A stretch of 64,000 nt of DNA from Cohnella sp. SGD-V74 (GCF_003001675.1 NZ_PVYW01000001.1:62001-126000), one strand, 5' to 3'. Counted from the stretch's first letter, positions 43,230 through 51,915 are shown. The notes: generated by a model from the letters alone, not told the origin. Translations and numbers: made by a program.

Positions 43230-44702
43230 TTGGATCATAATCGCACTCCGCTATTCGACGCGCTGCGTTCCCATGCAAAGCAAAATCCGGTGCAATTCCA
43301 TATCCCGGGGCATAAGAAGGGCGCGGGAATGGATCCCGAATATCGCGAATATATCGGACAAAACGTACTCGACATCGACTTGATCAATATCGCTCCGCTG
43401 GACGATCTGCACCAGCCTACGGGCGTCATTCTGGAAGCGCAGAAGCTTGCCGCCGACGCGTTCGGAGCGGATGCGACATTCTTCTCCGTGCAAGGAACGA
43501 GCACCGCCATCATGACGATGATTTTGTCGGTGTGCGGCACGGGAGACAAAATCATCGTGCCCCGCAACGTGCATAAGTCCATCCTCTCGGCGATCATCTT
43601 CGCCGGCGCGCGGCCCGTCTTCCTGTCCCCCGTCCGGGATACGAACCTCGGCATCGACCACGGCGTCACGACCCGGTCTGTTCGCCGGGCGCTGGAGCGC
43701 CATCCCGACGCCGCCGCGCTGCTCGTCATCAACCCGACCTATTACGGGGTGTGCGCGAATTTGAAGGAAATCGTCGATCTCGTGCACGAATACGACATGC
43801 CGGTGCTCGTGGACGAAGCGCACGGGGCGCTGATCCACTTCTCGGAGGAGCTGCCGCTGTCGGCGATGCAGGCCGGAGCGGATATGGCCGCGACGAGCGT
43901 CCATAAGCTCGGCGGCTCCATGACGCAAAGCTCGATTCTGAACGTGCGCAAGGGGCTCGTCAACCCGCAGCGCGTGCAGACGATTCTCAGCTTGCTAACG
44001 ACGACATCGACTTCTTACCCGCTGTTGGCGTCGCTCGATACAGCGCGCAGGCAGCTCGCAATTCGCGGCAAGGAAATCGCCGAACGGACGCTGCGGCTCG
44101 CGCAGAAAGGTCGGGAAGAAATTAACCGCATTCCCGGCTTATACAGTTTCGGAGACGATCTTCTCGGAGAAGAAGCGACTTACGATTACGATCCGACGAA
44201 GCTGACGATCCACGTGCGGCACCTCGGCATTACCGGATACGACGCGGAAAATTGGCTCCGTGAGCATTACAAGCTCGAGGTCGAGCTCAGCGATATGTAC
44301 AACATTCTGTGTCTGATCACGCCGGGCGACGATGAAGCATCCTTAGGCATTCTAATCGATGCGCTTAAAGCTCTGTCCGACGCTTACCATGCGGATTCGA
44401 AAGAAATCCCCGAAGTCGTCGTCGTTATTCCGGAGATCCCTCATCTCGCGCTGACGCCCAGAGACGCTTTTTACGGGGAAACCGAGCTGGTGCCGTTCAA
44501 AGAATCGGCCGGCCGCATCATCGCCGAGTTCGTCTACGTCTACCCGCCCGGCATTCCAATTCTGCTGCCCGGAGAAGTCATCTCCCAGGAGAACATCGAC
44601 TATATCGTCGACCACCTGGAAGTCGGCTTGCCGGTCAAAGGACCTGAAGACCGGTCGGTGACGAACGTCAAAGTCATCCTGGAAGAAACGGCCATCTCGT
44701 AA
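43230..44702 (+). CDS. speA: Orn/Lys/Arg decarboxylase family, SpeA-type arginine decarboxylase
   Basis: This 490-residue PLP enzyme of fold type I has FHIPGHKKGAGMDPEYREYI, TFFSVQGTSTAIMTMILSVC, VLVDEAHGALIHFS and the PLP lysine in MAATSVHKLGGSMTQSSIL (about residue 226), with the C-terminal domain YPPGIPILLPGEVISQENI. Length equals Bacillus SpeA (arginine to agmatine, polyamine synthesis); lysine specificity cannot be excluded. A TTG start at 43230 lies behind GCAGGG. A complete MITE-like repeat begins five bases after the stop. Confidence 0.9.
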   Translation: MDHNRTPLFDALRSHAKQNPVQFHIPGHKKGAGMDPEYREYIGQNVLDIDLINIAPLDDLHQPTGVILEAQKLAADAFGADATFFSVQGTSTAIMTMILSVCGTGDKIIVPRNVHKSILSAIIFAGARPVFLSPVRDTNLGIDHGVTTRSVRRALERHPDAAALLVINPTYYGVCANLKEIVDLVHEYDMPVLVDEAHGALIHFSEELPLSAMQAGADMAATSVHKLGGSMTQSSILNVRKGLVNPQRVQTILSLLTTTSTSYPLLASLDTARRQLAIRGKEIAERTLRLAQKGREEINRIPGLYSFGDDLLGEEATYDYDPTKLTIHVRHLGITGYDAENWLREHYKLEVELSDMYNILCLITPGDDEASLGILIDALKALSDAYHADSKEIPEVVVVIPEIPHLALTPRDAFYGETELVPFKESAGRIIAEFVYVYPPGIPILLPGEVISQENIDYIVDHLEVGLPVKGPEDRSVTNVKVILEETAIS

Positions 44703-44706
44703 GGAA

Positions 44707-44875
44707 GTTCAAAAAGTCCGGCTTTGATCACGATGCAGATACAGGGAGCGGGTTCGACGTCGAATCTTGCATTCAGCCGGGCCTTCCGGTGCTCACGTAG
44801 GTTTTCCTACGCTCCGCTCCTCATTCCCTAAGCTTCATGCAACCTTCTCGGTGCTGAAAACCGAACTTTTTGAAC
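44707..44875. repeat. MITE-like dispersed repeat, complete copy C (169 bp)
   Basis: It begins GTTCAAAAAGTCCGGCTTT and ends AAAACCGAACTTTTTGAAC, an almost perfect 19-bp terminal inverted repeat. Length equals copy A exactly; the interior (TCGAATCTTGCATTCAGCCG onwards) is nearly identical. Confidence 0.88.
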
Positions 44876-44891
44876 AATGATTGGACCAGAA

Positions 44892-44909
44892 GTTCAAAAA
44901 GTCCGGCTT
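44892..44909. repeat. Left-end fragment of a second repeat unit
   Basis: GTTCAAAAAGTCCGGCTT recurs 16 bp after copy C ends, the same offset seen between copies A and B. It is followed by a GAAAGCCCGCC/GGCGGGCTTTC stem-loop (44913-44952) that may terminate the upstream decarboxylase transcript. Confidence 0.8.
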
Positions 44910-45022
44910 GCCGAAAGCCCGCCCTCCGGCGCAATGCGCGCCAGACGGCGGGCTTTCGCCGCTTCTGGAACCCGTTGCCAACGAAAGCGGGAAATGCTAT
45001 CATGGGCGTGGGGGTGGAACCG

Positions 45023-45442
45023 ATGAGTCAAAGCGCTTACATATCGCTTGTGCAAGGCTCGACCGTATCCGAAATCGATCTGGCGGGCGTTCAGGAACAG
45101 CTGCAGCATTACAAGGAACAAATGCGGTTAACGGGCCAACAGTTGGGCTGGGATTACGCCGAATCGGCTTTTCCGTACAGCATCGAACAGAAGCCCGAAG
45201 CCGAAGGTCGCTGGTTTTATTTGAAAGGCACGTCCCCTCAGTACCGTTACATCGTCGTCGGCACCGGGCAACGGAGCAACGATGAACAATCTGTCCCTTA
45301 TATTCACTTCGTGCTGCCGGACGACTCCACGCACGGAGACAAGTCGAAAGCCAACGAATTGTGCAAATGGATCGGCAAACAACTGCAGGCGGAAGTCCGC
45401 ATGTTCAACGGAAGAACGATCTACTACAATCCGAGAAAATAA
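45023..45442 (+). CDS. DUF1885-like small protein
   Basis: This 139-residue soluble protein starts MSQSAYISLVQGSTVSEIDL and contains QLGWDYAESAFPYSIEQKPE, then GRWFYLKGTSPQYRYIVVGT and KANELCKWIGKQLQAEVRMF. It appears to be of the DUF1885 family, of unknown function. GGGGGTGG precedes the ATG at 45023; upstream codons in frame overlap the repeat region and are rejected. Confidence 0.75.
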   Translation: MSQSAYISLVQGSTVSEIDLAGVQEQLQHYKEQMRLTGQQLGWDYAESAFPYSIEQKPEAEGRWFYLKGTSPQYRYIVVGTGQRSNDEQSVPYIHFVLPDDSTHGDKSKANELCKWIGKQLQAEVRMFNGRTIYYNPRK

Positions 45443-45445
45443 TAT

Positions 45446-45488
45446 AAGGCTGACATCCCTTCGTCGTCGAAGGATGTCAGCCTTATTG
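45446..45488. terminator. Bidirectional terminator
   Basis: A perfect 13-bp stem, AAGGCTGACATCC with GGATGTCAGCCTT, lies between convergent genes. Confidence 0.9.
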
Positions 45489-45508
45489 CATCGTTGCGGG
45501 AGCGCAAC

Positions 45509-45805
45509 TCAAGCTTGCCCGTTCTCTTGCGCGGCAAGTTCTTCGTAAGCCTTCATGACCGTTTCCCATTCCTGATCGTCTTCGATGTTGACGAGAACTT
45601 CGTCTTCGCCGTCTTCTTCAACGCGGAAAATGACGCCGTCATCTTCAGGATCGTTACGGTCCAGCAACACTGCGTATACCCGGCCATTGTTTTCGAATGT
45701 ATACACGAGCACCATCTCGTGTTCGTTGCCTTCCTCGTCCGTTACGATAAATACCGCTTCGTCGTGGTCATGATCGCAATTCTCGTCATGGACATGATCG
45801 CTCAT
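45509..45805 (-). CDS. DUF1292 (YrzB-like) acidic protein
   Basis: This 98-residue, very acidic protein has a His/Asp-rich N-terminus (HVHDENCDHDHDE), which may bind metal, then the DUF1292 body FIVTDEEGNEHEMVLVYTFE, YAVLLDRNDPEDDGVIFRVE and DDQEWETVMKAYEELA. In Bacillus yrzB sits beside the alanyl-tRNA synthetase/yrrK genes, so this is a displaced or extra copy. GGAGGC precedes the ATG. Confidence 0.88.
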   Translation of the reverse strand: MSDHVHDENCDHDHDEAVFIVTDEEGNEHEMVLVYTFENNGRVYAVLLDRNDPEDDGVIFRVEEDGEDEVLVNIEDDQEWETVMKAYEELAAQENGQA

Positions 45806-45880
45806 AGTGAGCCTCCGTTCAATTCGGTTGTTTTTTCCTACTCACGTATCGTATCACTTCCGCCAACTAGGGTCAAACCT

Positions 45881-45913
45881 AAAAAAAGCCCGATCCGCTC
45901 TCGGTTCGGGCTT
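45881..45913 (-). terminator. Terminator of the secreted-protein gene
   Basis: AAGCCCGAA and TCGGGCTT form the stem on the minus strand, followed by seven T. Confidence 0.8.
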
Positions 45914-45925
45914 CGTTCTATTCGT

Positions 45926-46507
45926 TTACTGGGAAGTAATTGTTTTCTCCGAAATAACCTTAAAGGAGGATTCGCCGGCCGGTCTGACCGAGAAACGCAG
46001 CGTGTACGCCCCCGCCTTGTCGAAAGTGTAAGTGATGTCCTCGACCGTGATCCAGAAATCGGATTTGCCGTCCGGGAAATTGCCATCGCCGGATTTACGC
46101 TGTTCGATCAGCACTTCATCCCCGTAAGGATCGGCGATCGTCAGCTTCAGGGCGCTGATGTCCAGCTTCAAGGAATCTACCTGAATAAACGTGTTGAATT
46201 TGATTTTATCGTTCTTGTTCACGCCTGCGAAAATCTTCGGACCGACATTGGTCACCATATGAACGTTAGGCTTGTAAACGGATGCCTTCCCGTCCTCCCT
46301 GACCACGATCGCCTGCAACCTGTCCGATACGACCTGGGAGGCAATGTAGAGCTTGTTGTCTACGACGATTCCTCCGTCGGCCACTTCTTCCGACTTCTTG
46401 TTATTAATCAGCACCCTCAATTTCTGGGATACGGAATCCGCATAAGCCACGCTGCCGCACAACAACGTTAACGTCGTAACCAGTACGATCAGTTTACGAA
46501 CTTTCAT
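45926..46507 (-). CDS. Secreted protein with a copper-amine-oxidase-N-like (stalk) segment
   Basis: This 193-residue exported protein has a signal peptide (LIVLVTTLTLLCGSVAYA, cleavage after AYA). The next part, LRVLINNKKSEEVADGGIVV followed by YIASQVVSDRLQAIV, resembles the stalk repeat found in many Paenibacillus exported proteins. The C-terminal half is beta-rich (WITVEDITYTFDKAGAYTLR), like a carbohydrate- or ligand-binding sandwich. Function unknown. It is a single gene with a terminator. Confidence 0.75.
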   Translation of the reverse strand: MKVRKLIVLVTTLTLLCGSVAYADSVSQKLRVLINNKKSEEVADGGIVVDNKLYIASQVVSDRLQAIVVREDGKASVYKPNVHMVTNVGPKIFAGVNKNDKIKFNTFIQVDSLKLDISALKLTIADPYGDEVLIEQRKSGDGNFPDGKSDFWITVEDITYTFDKAGAYTLRFSVRPAGESSFKVISEKTITSQ

Positions 46508-46681
46508 GATTCGTTTCCTCCGTCTTTTCGCCGTCTCGTATAGCTTTCGTACTTGGTTATACTGACGCTTAAACGGAAAGTTGCGCGGGAAAGTTAAAAA
46601 TGGATGAAAAGTTTATCATTTTTCTTCAGCGGGTTAATGTCGCATTATGCCGATTGCTGCGCTTGCCCGGGAAATCGCGTT

Positions 46682-46882
46682 TCATTGCCGACCGGGCAGC
46701 GTCAGCACGCAAGGAACGCCCTGACCTACGGCGCCGGGGACGTTCATCTGGGCCAAATAACGAAGCCCCCTGGTGCATGGCGTTTTGCATACGGCGCATA
46801 CGTCGGAAGTTACGATTCTCATTTGCGCCCGCTTCTGCTGTTCCGCCGCTGCCGACTTCTTCTTCTTGTTCACTTTGCCCAT
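46682..46882 (-). CDS. Small basic CxxC protein
   Basis: This 66-residue protein has a lysine-rich head (KVNKKKKSAAAEQQKRAQMR) followed by DVCAVCKTPCTRGLRYLAQM, a CxxCxxxC cluster, and a further Cys near the end. It may bind zinc or nucleic acid. GAAAGGGAGATCG precedes the ATG. I do not recognise a named family. About 170 bp on each side show no other gene. Confidence 0.65.
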   Translation of the reverse strand: MGKVNKKKKSAAAEQQKRAQMRIVTSDVCAVCKTPCTRGLRYLAQMNVPGAVGQGVPCVLTLPGRQ

Positions 46883-47070
46883 CGGCGATCTCCCTTTCGC
46901 ACAGCCCTGGAAATAATAATTGTCTCCACAGACTATGCGCGAGCCGCCTATACCGCTACTGACGTTTGTATGTTTTTTGGCTTGCCTTCTTACTTAGCAA
47001 GGTAAATTATGGTACATTGAATAAAGCTGAAATCTGCTTATGAGATTCCCCCTTCTTAGGAGGTACCGAG

Positions 47071-47820
47071 TTGAAGATCACCATGTTGGGAACGGGCAGC
47101 GCCTTTGCCAAAGCCTTCAATAACAACAACGCCATCATCGAAGCGGAAGGCCGCCTCCTGCTCGTGGATTGCGGAATTACCGCGCCCAAAGCGCTTCACG
47201 AGCTGGGGTACGGATTTAACGATTTGCACGCGGTTCTGATTACGCACATCCATGCCGATCACATCGGCGGATTGGAAGAGTTCGCTTTCCAGATGAAGTT
47301 CGTCTACGGCCGCAAGCCGATTCTTTATATTGCCGATACGTTGGTTCAGCCGATATGGGAGCATTCCCTAAGAGGAGGGCTGCAACAAGAGGAGTCCGAG
47401 ACGATTCACGACTTTTTTGACGTGCGGCCTCTGACGGTTGGAACCAGCCATCAACTGATGCCCGGCCTTGAAGTCGAACCCATTCCGACTCGCCATATTC
47501 CGAACAAGCCGAACTTCTCGATGCTGTTTAACGGCTTCTTCTTTTATTCCGGAGACACCGTATTCGATTCAGACCTGCTGGAATCGCTCGTGCGCGACCG
47601 CGGCGTAAAAGTCATTTTCCATGACTGCCAGTTGCATCCCCCCGGCGCCGTCCATGCCTGTCTGCCGCAGCTGCTGACGCTGCCCGCGGAATTGCAGAAA
47701 CGAGTTTACTTGATGCATTACGGAGACGACCAGCCTGACTTCGTCGGCCGCACCGGCGCGATGAAATTCATCGAACAGCAAGTCGCCTATGAGCTCGAAC
47801 GGCTAACCCCCGACGAATAA
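47071..47820 (+). CDS. MBL-fold metallo-hydrolase, RNase Z-like
   Basis: This 249-residue metallo-beta-lactamase-fold enzyme begins ITMLGTGSAFAKAFNNNNAI and has the metal motif ITHIHADHIGGLEEFAF (HxHxDH, about residues 60-76), RHIPNKPNFSMLF, the Asp ligand in YSGDTVFDSDLLE and the final His in VYLMHYGDDQPDF. It resembles RNase Z/PhnP-type hydrolases, but the RNase Z exosite is not obvious. TTG 47071 follows AGGAGGTACCGAG. A 35-codon gene follows closely. Confidence 0.88.
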   Translation: MKITMLGTGSAFAKAFNNNNAIIEAEGRLLLVDCGITAPKALHELGYGFNDLHAVLITHIHADHIGGLEEFAFQMKFVYGRKPILYIADTLVQPIWEHSLRGGLQQEESETIHDFFDVRPLTVGTSHQLMPGLEVEPIPTRHIPNKPNFSMLFNGFFFYSGDTVFDSDLLESLVRDRGVKVIFHDCQLHPPGAVHACLPQLLTLPAELQKRVYLMHYGDDQPDFVGRTGAMKFIEQQVAYELERLTPDE

Positions 47821-47868
47821 TTCATGATATGATAGTTGGGACACCGACCGAGGAAAGGAAGAAGCTCG

Positions 47869-47976
47869 TTGCTTACCACGTTTATCATTGCCGGCGTAAT
47901 CGCAGTTCTGCTCATCTGGATCGTGCTCTGGACGACCAAGAAGGCCTACTCCCGCAAATGGGACGATGAGGAATAA
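47869..47976 (+). CDS. Tiny single-pass membrane protein (YtzI-like)
   Basis: This 35-residue product starts at TTG 47869 behind AGGAAAGGAAG. It consists of one transmembrane helix (FIIAGVIAVLLIWIVLWT) and a short charged tail KKAYSRKWDDEE. The KAYS.K tail resembles Bacillus YtzI. Function unknown. It is 48 bp downstream of the MBL hydrolase gene and is followed by a strong terminator, so it is probably the last gene of that operon. Confidence 0.75.
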   Translation: MLTTFIIAGVIAVLLIWIVLWTTKKAYSRKWDDEE

Positions 47977-47984
47977 TACGGAAC

Positions 47985-48033
47985 CAGGGGTGGCCGGAGC
48001 GGATTGCAGCTCCAGTCACCCCTGATTTTTTTT
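47985..48033 (+). terminator. Strong terminator after the tiny membrane protein
   Basis: CAGGGGTG and GGAGC pair with GCTCC and CACCCCTG, followed by a run of eight T. Confidence 0.9.
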
Positions 48034-48046
48034 CGGTACGATACCG

Positions 48047-48247
48047 TTATCCTCGCCGATCCTCCTGCACGGTCTCGGAAGTTCCCTCGTGCGGGCGATC
48101 CTGAGCTTGCGGAAAATGCGCCCAAGTCAGTTGTTTGTCATACGCAGACGTATCTTTATTCACGAACCGTACGACCGCAGCCATCACGCCCCCGATCAGA
48201 GTGAACAAGCCGATAATCCACACCGCAAGCAATGCCGCGTCCCTCAT
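48047..48247 (-). CDS. Small membrane protein
   Basis: This 66-residue protein has an N-terminal hydrophobic helix (LLAVWIIGLFTLIGGVMAAV) and a charged C-terminal tail. ATG 48247 follows AGGAGGGCGG. I do not recognise a family. Confidence 0.6.
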   Translation of the reverse strand: MRDAALLAVWIIGLFTLIGGVMAAVVRFVNKDTSAYDKQLTWAHFPQAQDRPHEGTSETVQEDRRG

Positions 48248-48380
48248 TCTCCGCCCTCCTGCCGATACGCGCTGATGATACATATGTACGCGGCAGACGC
48301 TCGAAACATCCCTCTTTTCGCTCGGATTGACACTCGATTAGCTTGGCGTAGATTGTGCAAAACTTTTTTCAAAAATCGTG

Positions 48381-48409
48381 TTGACTTTGGATTCTGGGCT
48401 TGTTATTAT
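48381..48409 (+). promoter_or_regulatory. Promoter of tRNA-Val
   Basis: TTGACT (48381-48386), 17-bp spacer, TATTAT (48404-48409). The bases after it read TTACTTGTCGCC, identical to those after the -10 of the tRNA cluster at 63751. Confidence 0.85.
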
Positions 48410-48436
48410 ATTACTTGTCGCCGCTAAACAAAACAT

Positions 48437-48512
48437 GATCTGATAGCTCAGCTGGGAGAGCACCATCTTGACAGGGTGGGGGTCACAGGTTCGATCCCTG
48501 TTCAGATCACCA
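48437..48512 (+). tRNA. tRNA-Val (anticodon GAC)
   Basis: The 76-nt cloverleaf has acceptor arms GATCTGA/TCAGATC, D-loop TAGCTCAGCTGGGAGAGCA, anticodon loop TTGACAG, T-arm GGTTCGATCC and encoded CCA. It marks the left edge of the accessory region. Confidence 0.95.
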
Positions 48513-48525
48513 TACTTAAGCGACC

Positions 48526-48558
48526 GAGAGCCTTAGAGTGATAAGGGCTCTCTTTTTT
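48526..48558 (+). terminator. Terminator of tRNA-Val
   Basis: GAGAGCC with GGGCTCTC, then TTTTTTA. The following 48559-48701 holds nothing recognisable. Confidence 0.85.
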
Positions 48559-48701
48559 ATTTTCTTAAATGAAGGGAGAATTTACTGGAAATCTGCATGC
48601 AATCTGGTGCCGGGTTGGTGCCGTTCCTTGACTAAAGTGTTGTTCGAAGAAAGCTCTTCGTAGGCCTACTTCATTCGATACTTGATTTTGATAGGCCTCG
48701 C

Positions 48702-48974
48702 TTAGGTTGCGAAGCCTTCGGACTTCCAATATGCTAATCGACCGTTAATTCGTTCTTCTAATTCGTCGTCGAAACCCCCCGGTGACGGTAATTCAAATTC
48801 CTCTTTGCTCTCGAAATGCATTGAAACATGATTGAACGTGCGAATGTGTAACTTCCCACCCTCGATTATCAATCCGACAACTTCACCCAGAAATTTTTCG
48901 ATTCTAGACCCATCTTCCCAAGTCTCCACTTCATAAACTTGCTTGTCCCTTATTTCGATTTTCTTTTCGCTCAT
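48702..48974 (-). CDS. Small hypothetical protein, phage-associated position
   Basis: This 90-residue, strongly charged protein contains VYEVETWEDGSRIEKFLGEV, KLHIRTFNHVSMHFESKEEF and EERINGRLAYWKSEGFAT. I do not recognise a family. It lies 20 bp downstream of the tail-fibre-like gene on the same strand, so they are probably co-transcribed and it may be a chaperone or anti-host factor; this is a guess from position. Confidence 0.65.
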   Translation of the reverse strand: MSEKKIEIRDKQVYEVETWEDGSRIEKFLGEVVGLIIEGGKLHIRTFNHVSMHFESKEEFELPSPGGFDDELEERINGRLAYWKSEGFAT

Positions 48975-48994
48975 ATCAATCGCCCACCATTCTT

Positions 48995-50131
48995 TTATTC
49001 AGTCACATAGCTAATTTCATAGCCATTAATTGCCGACGAATACGTATTAAGTTGATAAGCTCTAATCATCAAGGAATTGCTAAAAAATAAAGGTTGATCG
49101 ATCGGAACAAGTCTGGAGTAGGTCGCAGAAGTAGTTAGTGTTGTATTAACATACGGGTATTGACTTATTATTGTGTTAACTCCGCCAGTCATCGTATTAT
49201 ACAAAACCCCATTCGCATAGCTTCCCGGCATTCTTAGACCCAAAGAATTTGAGCTGTCATAGCCGGTTATTTGGTTATCTTTGATAATTCCCGATCTAAA
49301 ACTTACACCGGTACTCGTAGCTGTTGAAGTTATTAAAGTGTGATAGGTAATTGTCCCATCAATTGTTATCTCAAAAAATTGTTTCATCGAAACACCAGAA
49401 CCATTATTCCCCGAAATCCAAGCACGTGTTAGGTATCCCGCTTTCCCCGTCACATTAACCAGAGTCGAAGGCGTTTCATTTGTTGACGGCAACCCAGTTA
49501 GAATATTTAATTTCTTATATCTCGACATATCTCCCCCCACCTTCTTCCACACTGTTCCATCGAAATACTCAAGTTCCCCCGCGCTAACTCGTAGCGGCAC
49601 GCTACCCGTAAACTTATCGATTGCCTGCTTCGTCCGTTGCGGCGTCATAAACTTATTGGTCGCCGTACCCGCCTCGGCTTCCACTTGCGTGGCCGTGCCG
49701 TAGTTGTCGACGTTGCCGAGACTAACTTGAATCTTCGTAATCGAGTCCAGACGGGCAATGTCATCGCTCGCGGCAGGTGCAGCTACTTTCGCCCGTCCGG
49801 CAGCGTCACGGATAATAAGGCGGCTTGCGGTGGGTGCGTTGGTTGCACCGTGGACACTTGTCGCGTTGGCATGAGCGTCCAATTCCGTCTGCGTTGCCGG
49901 ATCGAACGAGAGTTTTGCTGGAGTGATCGCCCCATCAGAAATGTCAATGTCTTGAATTGTTTCGTGCAGTTCCTCGATTGCTCCCGCTACTGTCTTTGCC
50001 GCAGTTGGAACAGCCCCTAGATCGCCCAATGTCAAATCAATCATATCCATGTTTTCATTAATGATGGATATGTCCGCTATTTCGTTCTCCAGCGGTTTTT
50101 TCAGACCGAGATGCGACGTCACTTCAGGCAT
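48995..50131 (-). CDS. Phage tail fibre-like protein
   Basis: This 378-residue protein starts VTSHLGLKKPLENEIADISI with NENMDMIDLTLGDLG, the pattern of Bacillota phage tail fibres. It has a helical trimerisation-like segment (AKTVAGAIEELHETIQDIDI), a collar region (LDAHANATSVHGATNAPTAS) often seen in tail proteins, and a beta-rich Ser/Thr/Asn C-terminal domain likely to bind the receptor. No capsid, portal or terminase genes are nearby, so it is an isolated relic or a moron-type gene. AAGGAG precedes the ATG. Confidence 0.8.
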   Translation of the reverse strand: MPEVTSHLGLKKPLENEIADISIINENMDMIDLTLGDLGAVPTAAKTVAGAIEELHETIQDIDISDGAITPAKLSFDPATQTELDAHANATSVHGATNAPTASRLIIRDAAGRAKVAAPAASDDIARLDSITKIQVSLGNVDNYGTATQVEAEAGTATNKFMTPQRTKQAIDKFTGSVPLRVSAGELEYFDGTVWKKVGGDMSRYKKLNILTGLPSTNETPSTLVNVTGKAGYLTRAWISGNNGSGVSMKQFFEITIDGTITYHTLITSTATSTGVSFRSGIIKDNQITGYDSSNSLGLRMPGSYANGVLYNTMTGGVNTIISQYPYVNTTLTTSATYSRLVPIDQPLFFSNSLMIRAYQLNTYSSAINGYEISYVTE

Positions 50132-50165
50132 CTACTTCAACTCCTTGCCACCAATATTTGTCCTT

Positions 50166-50550
50166 TCATCTATTAGTGGCATTCGCACGACAAGCATATT
50201 GGTCGAATGATACCCAGCGTATCCGACTAAACAGTTTCATGCTCGCTGGTCTTGAACGCCTTCTTGTTGCGAAAAGACCTTGGAGATCATCCGCTCTGGA
50301 AGCCCCTTCAACGAGAAATTCGATACTGCTCCTAATCCCTTGATAATCGGAGTTTCCGTCTACGGCAAAAGGAAGTCCGATAAAGGTAACGGCAGTATCC
50401 CCATCGGGCTTTTCTACGGTTTCATTTTCAACCGGTTCAACGATCTCTTGGTTCTCTGTTTTAACCTGATCTGTTGCTTAAGCCGATTACTCCTGTCCCC
50501 AGCACAGCTACCATGACAGCAACCAAAAGCAAGGTTAGTTCAGATGTCAC
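50166..50550 (-). pseudogene. Frameshifted small membrane-anchored protein
   Basis: A GTG at 50550 behind GAGGAG opens a frame encoding TSELTLLLVAVMVAVLGTGV (one membrane helix) that stops after 29 codons. The neighbouring frame then runs open for about 100 codons (VKTENQEIVEPVENETVEKP, FIGLPFAVDGNSDYQGIRSS) to a TGA at 50166. The two pieces fit one protein broken by a +1/-1 shift. A tail-linked phage protein is plausible. Confidence 0.5.
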
Positions 50551-50646
50551 TTTATTCTCTCCTCATAACATTTTGATCGACTGCATCTTAAAAAGGAACG
50601 GCGCTTTGAAGCAAAGCACCATTCCTTCCGCTATTTTCACCCGACT

Positions 50647-51201
50647 TTAGAAACCAGTGATCATTACCGAAATAAGCGAGCCTAACACACCCACTCCAAG
50701 CGCTATAAAAATTCCGCCGACACTGGTTCCGCCAATTTTTTCGACCGGATACAGAGCCGGATTGCTTAGATGCTTCTGTTCCAGCTTGCTAATGTGATTA
50801 CGATAATAAACGTTGCCGTACATGCCAAAATACACGAACAAGCCCGCGTTCAAACCTAAAATCAAATCAGGTCTTCCGATCAATTCTACAAAAGTAGTGC
50901 CCAGGACAAATGCAAAATTAACGAAGATCAAATCCTTGTACATTTTCCGATACCCTAACCATAAAAACCACCAGAAAGCCGTAGCCCAGTTCCATCCTTT
51001 TCGTTGACCGGGACGCGCCCATCTGCTTATGTAATATGCAGCATTTTTTCCGATCAGTTTTTCCGTCAGATCAGCTTGCCCCCTTGCATCCGGTTGCTCC
51101 TTCCCCATCGCTCCAGCATTTGGAGAAGCTACTTTCGTTCCGCACGAACTACAAAAATGACTTTGGTTGTTTAAGCTTGCTCCGCAATTTGAACAGAACA
51201 C
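50647..51201 (-). CDS. Zinc-ribbon, DUF2628-type membrane protein
   Basis: This 184-residue protein starts with a double-CxxC zinc ribbon (FCSNCGASLNNQSHFCSSCG), a flexible linker, then WNWATAFWWFLWLGYRKMYK and two or three hydrophobic segments (LIFVNFAFVLGTTFVELIG, VGGIFIALGVGVLGSLISVM). This is the DUF2628 layout; function unknown. GTG 51201 follows GGAG at 9 nt. Confidence 0.8.
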   Translation of the reverse strand: MFCSNCGASLNNQSHFCSSCGTKVASPNAGAMGKEQPDARGQADLTEKLIGKNAAYYISRWARPGQRKGWNWATAFWWFLWLGYRKMYKDLIFVNFAFVLGTTFVELIGRPDLILGLNAGLFVYFGMYGNVYYRNHISKLEQKHLSNPALYPVEKIGGTSVGGIFIALGVGVLGSLISVMITGF

Positions 51202-51459
51202 GGGCCGATTCTCCTTTATAGTAGGTATTATCCCTCATAAAATTTGTGCGCTGCTTAAATGGTCGATAAACTCCGTCTATAGACTTACTTGTATCTGCAC
51301 CTCCTGTCCTGTTGTGTCATTTATTCTCGGATTCTTAAGTAATTGGAACTATCTCCTAAATACTATATCTCAAATGAAACTATTGGTAAATATTTTGAAA
51401 CAAATAGTTCGTTAAATAACCCTTTCAAATTAACTACTGTTAATGTGGAGGGATGGACG

Positions 51460-51798
51460 ATGGATTATAAAGTTTTAGGAGCCAAGTTGCGCCAAGAGCG
51501 GCTCAAACAAGATTGGACACAGGAAATGTTGGCTGAAAAAGTAGATGTGTCCCACGCGTACATTGGACAAATCGAACGAGGGGAACGCTCGCTGACGCTG
51601 GATACGCTGATCAGGCTAGCGAACCAATTAGGGGTTACAGCCGATGATCTGCTTTACGATCACCTGGAGAGAAGCAACGAGTACTACATAAATAAAATAC
51701 GGAAAGTCGTTCTGAACCGCTCCGAAAAAGAGCAACAAATGGCGCTGGACATGATAACATTGATGTTCTCGCACATAGACCGACTTTCATCCGAGTGA
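51460..51798 (+). CDS. XRE-family transcriptional regulator
   Basis: This 112-residue protein has an N-terminal HTH_3 domain (LGAKLRQERLKQDWTQEMLA, EKVDVSHAYIGQIERGERSL) and a C-terminal helical tail (EYYINKIRKVVLNRSEKEQQ) that may dimerise. It resembles SinR-like or phage repressors. ATG 51460 follows GGAGGGATGG. Targets unknown; it is monocistronic with a terminator at 51890. Confidence 0.9.
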   Translation: MDYKVLGAKLRQERLKQDWTQEMLAEKVDVSHAYIGQIERGERSLTLDTLIRLANQLGVTADDLLYDHLERSNEYYINKIRKVVLNRSEKEQQMALDMITLMFSHIDRLSSE

Positions 51799-51889
51799 AG
51801 AATGAGCGCATCACGCGACTCTCGGCACGATTAACTCCGATTTCTCACAATGCCCTCCGACAATCACAGTCGCCATACTCAAACTCCGA

Positions 51890-51915
51890 GAAGCCTTGAT
51901 ATAAGGCTTCTTTTT
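51890..51915 (+). terminator. Terminator downstream of the XRE regulator
   Basis: GAAGCCTT, five-base loop, AAGGCTTC, then five T. Confidence 0.85.
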
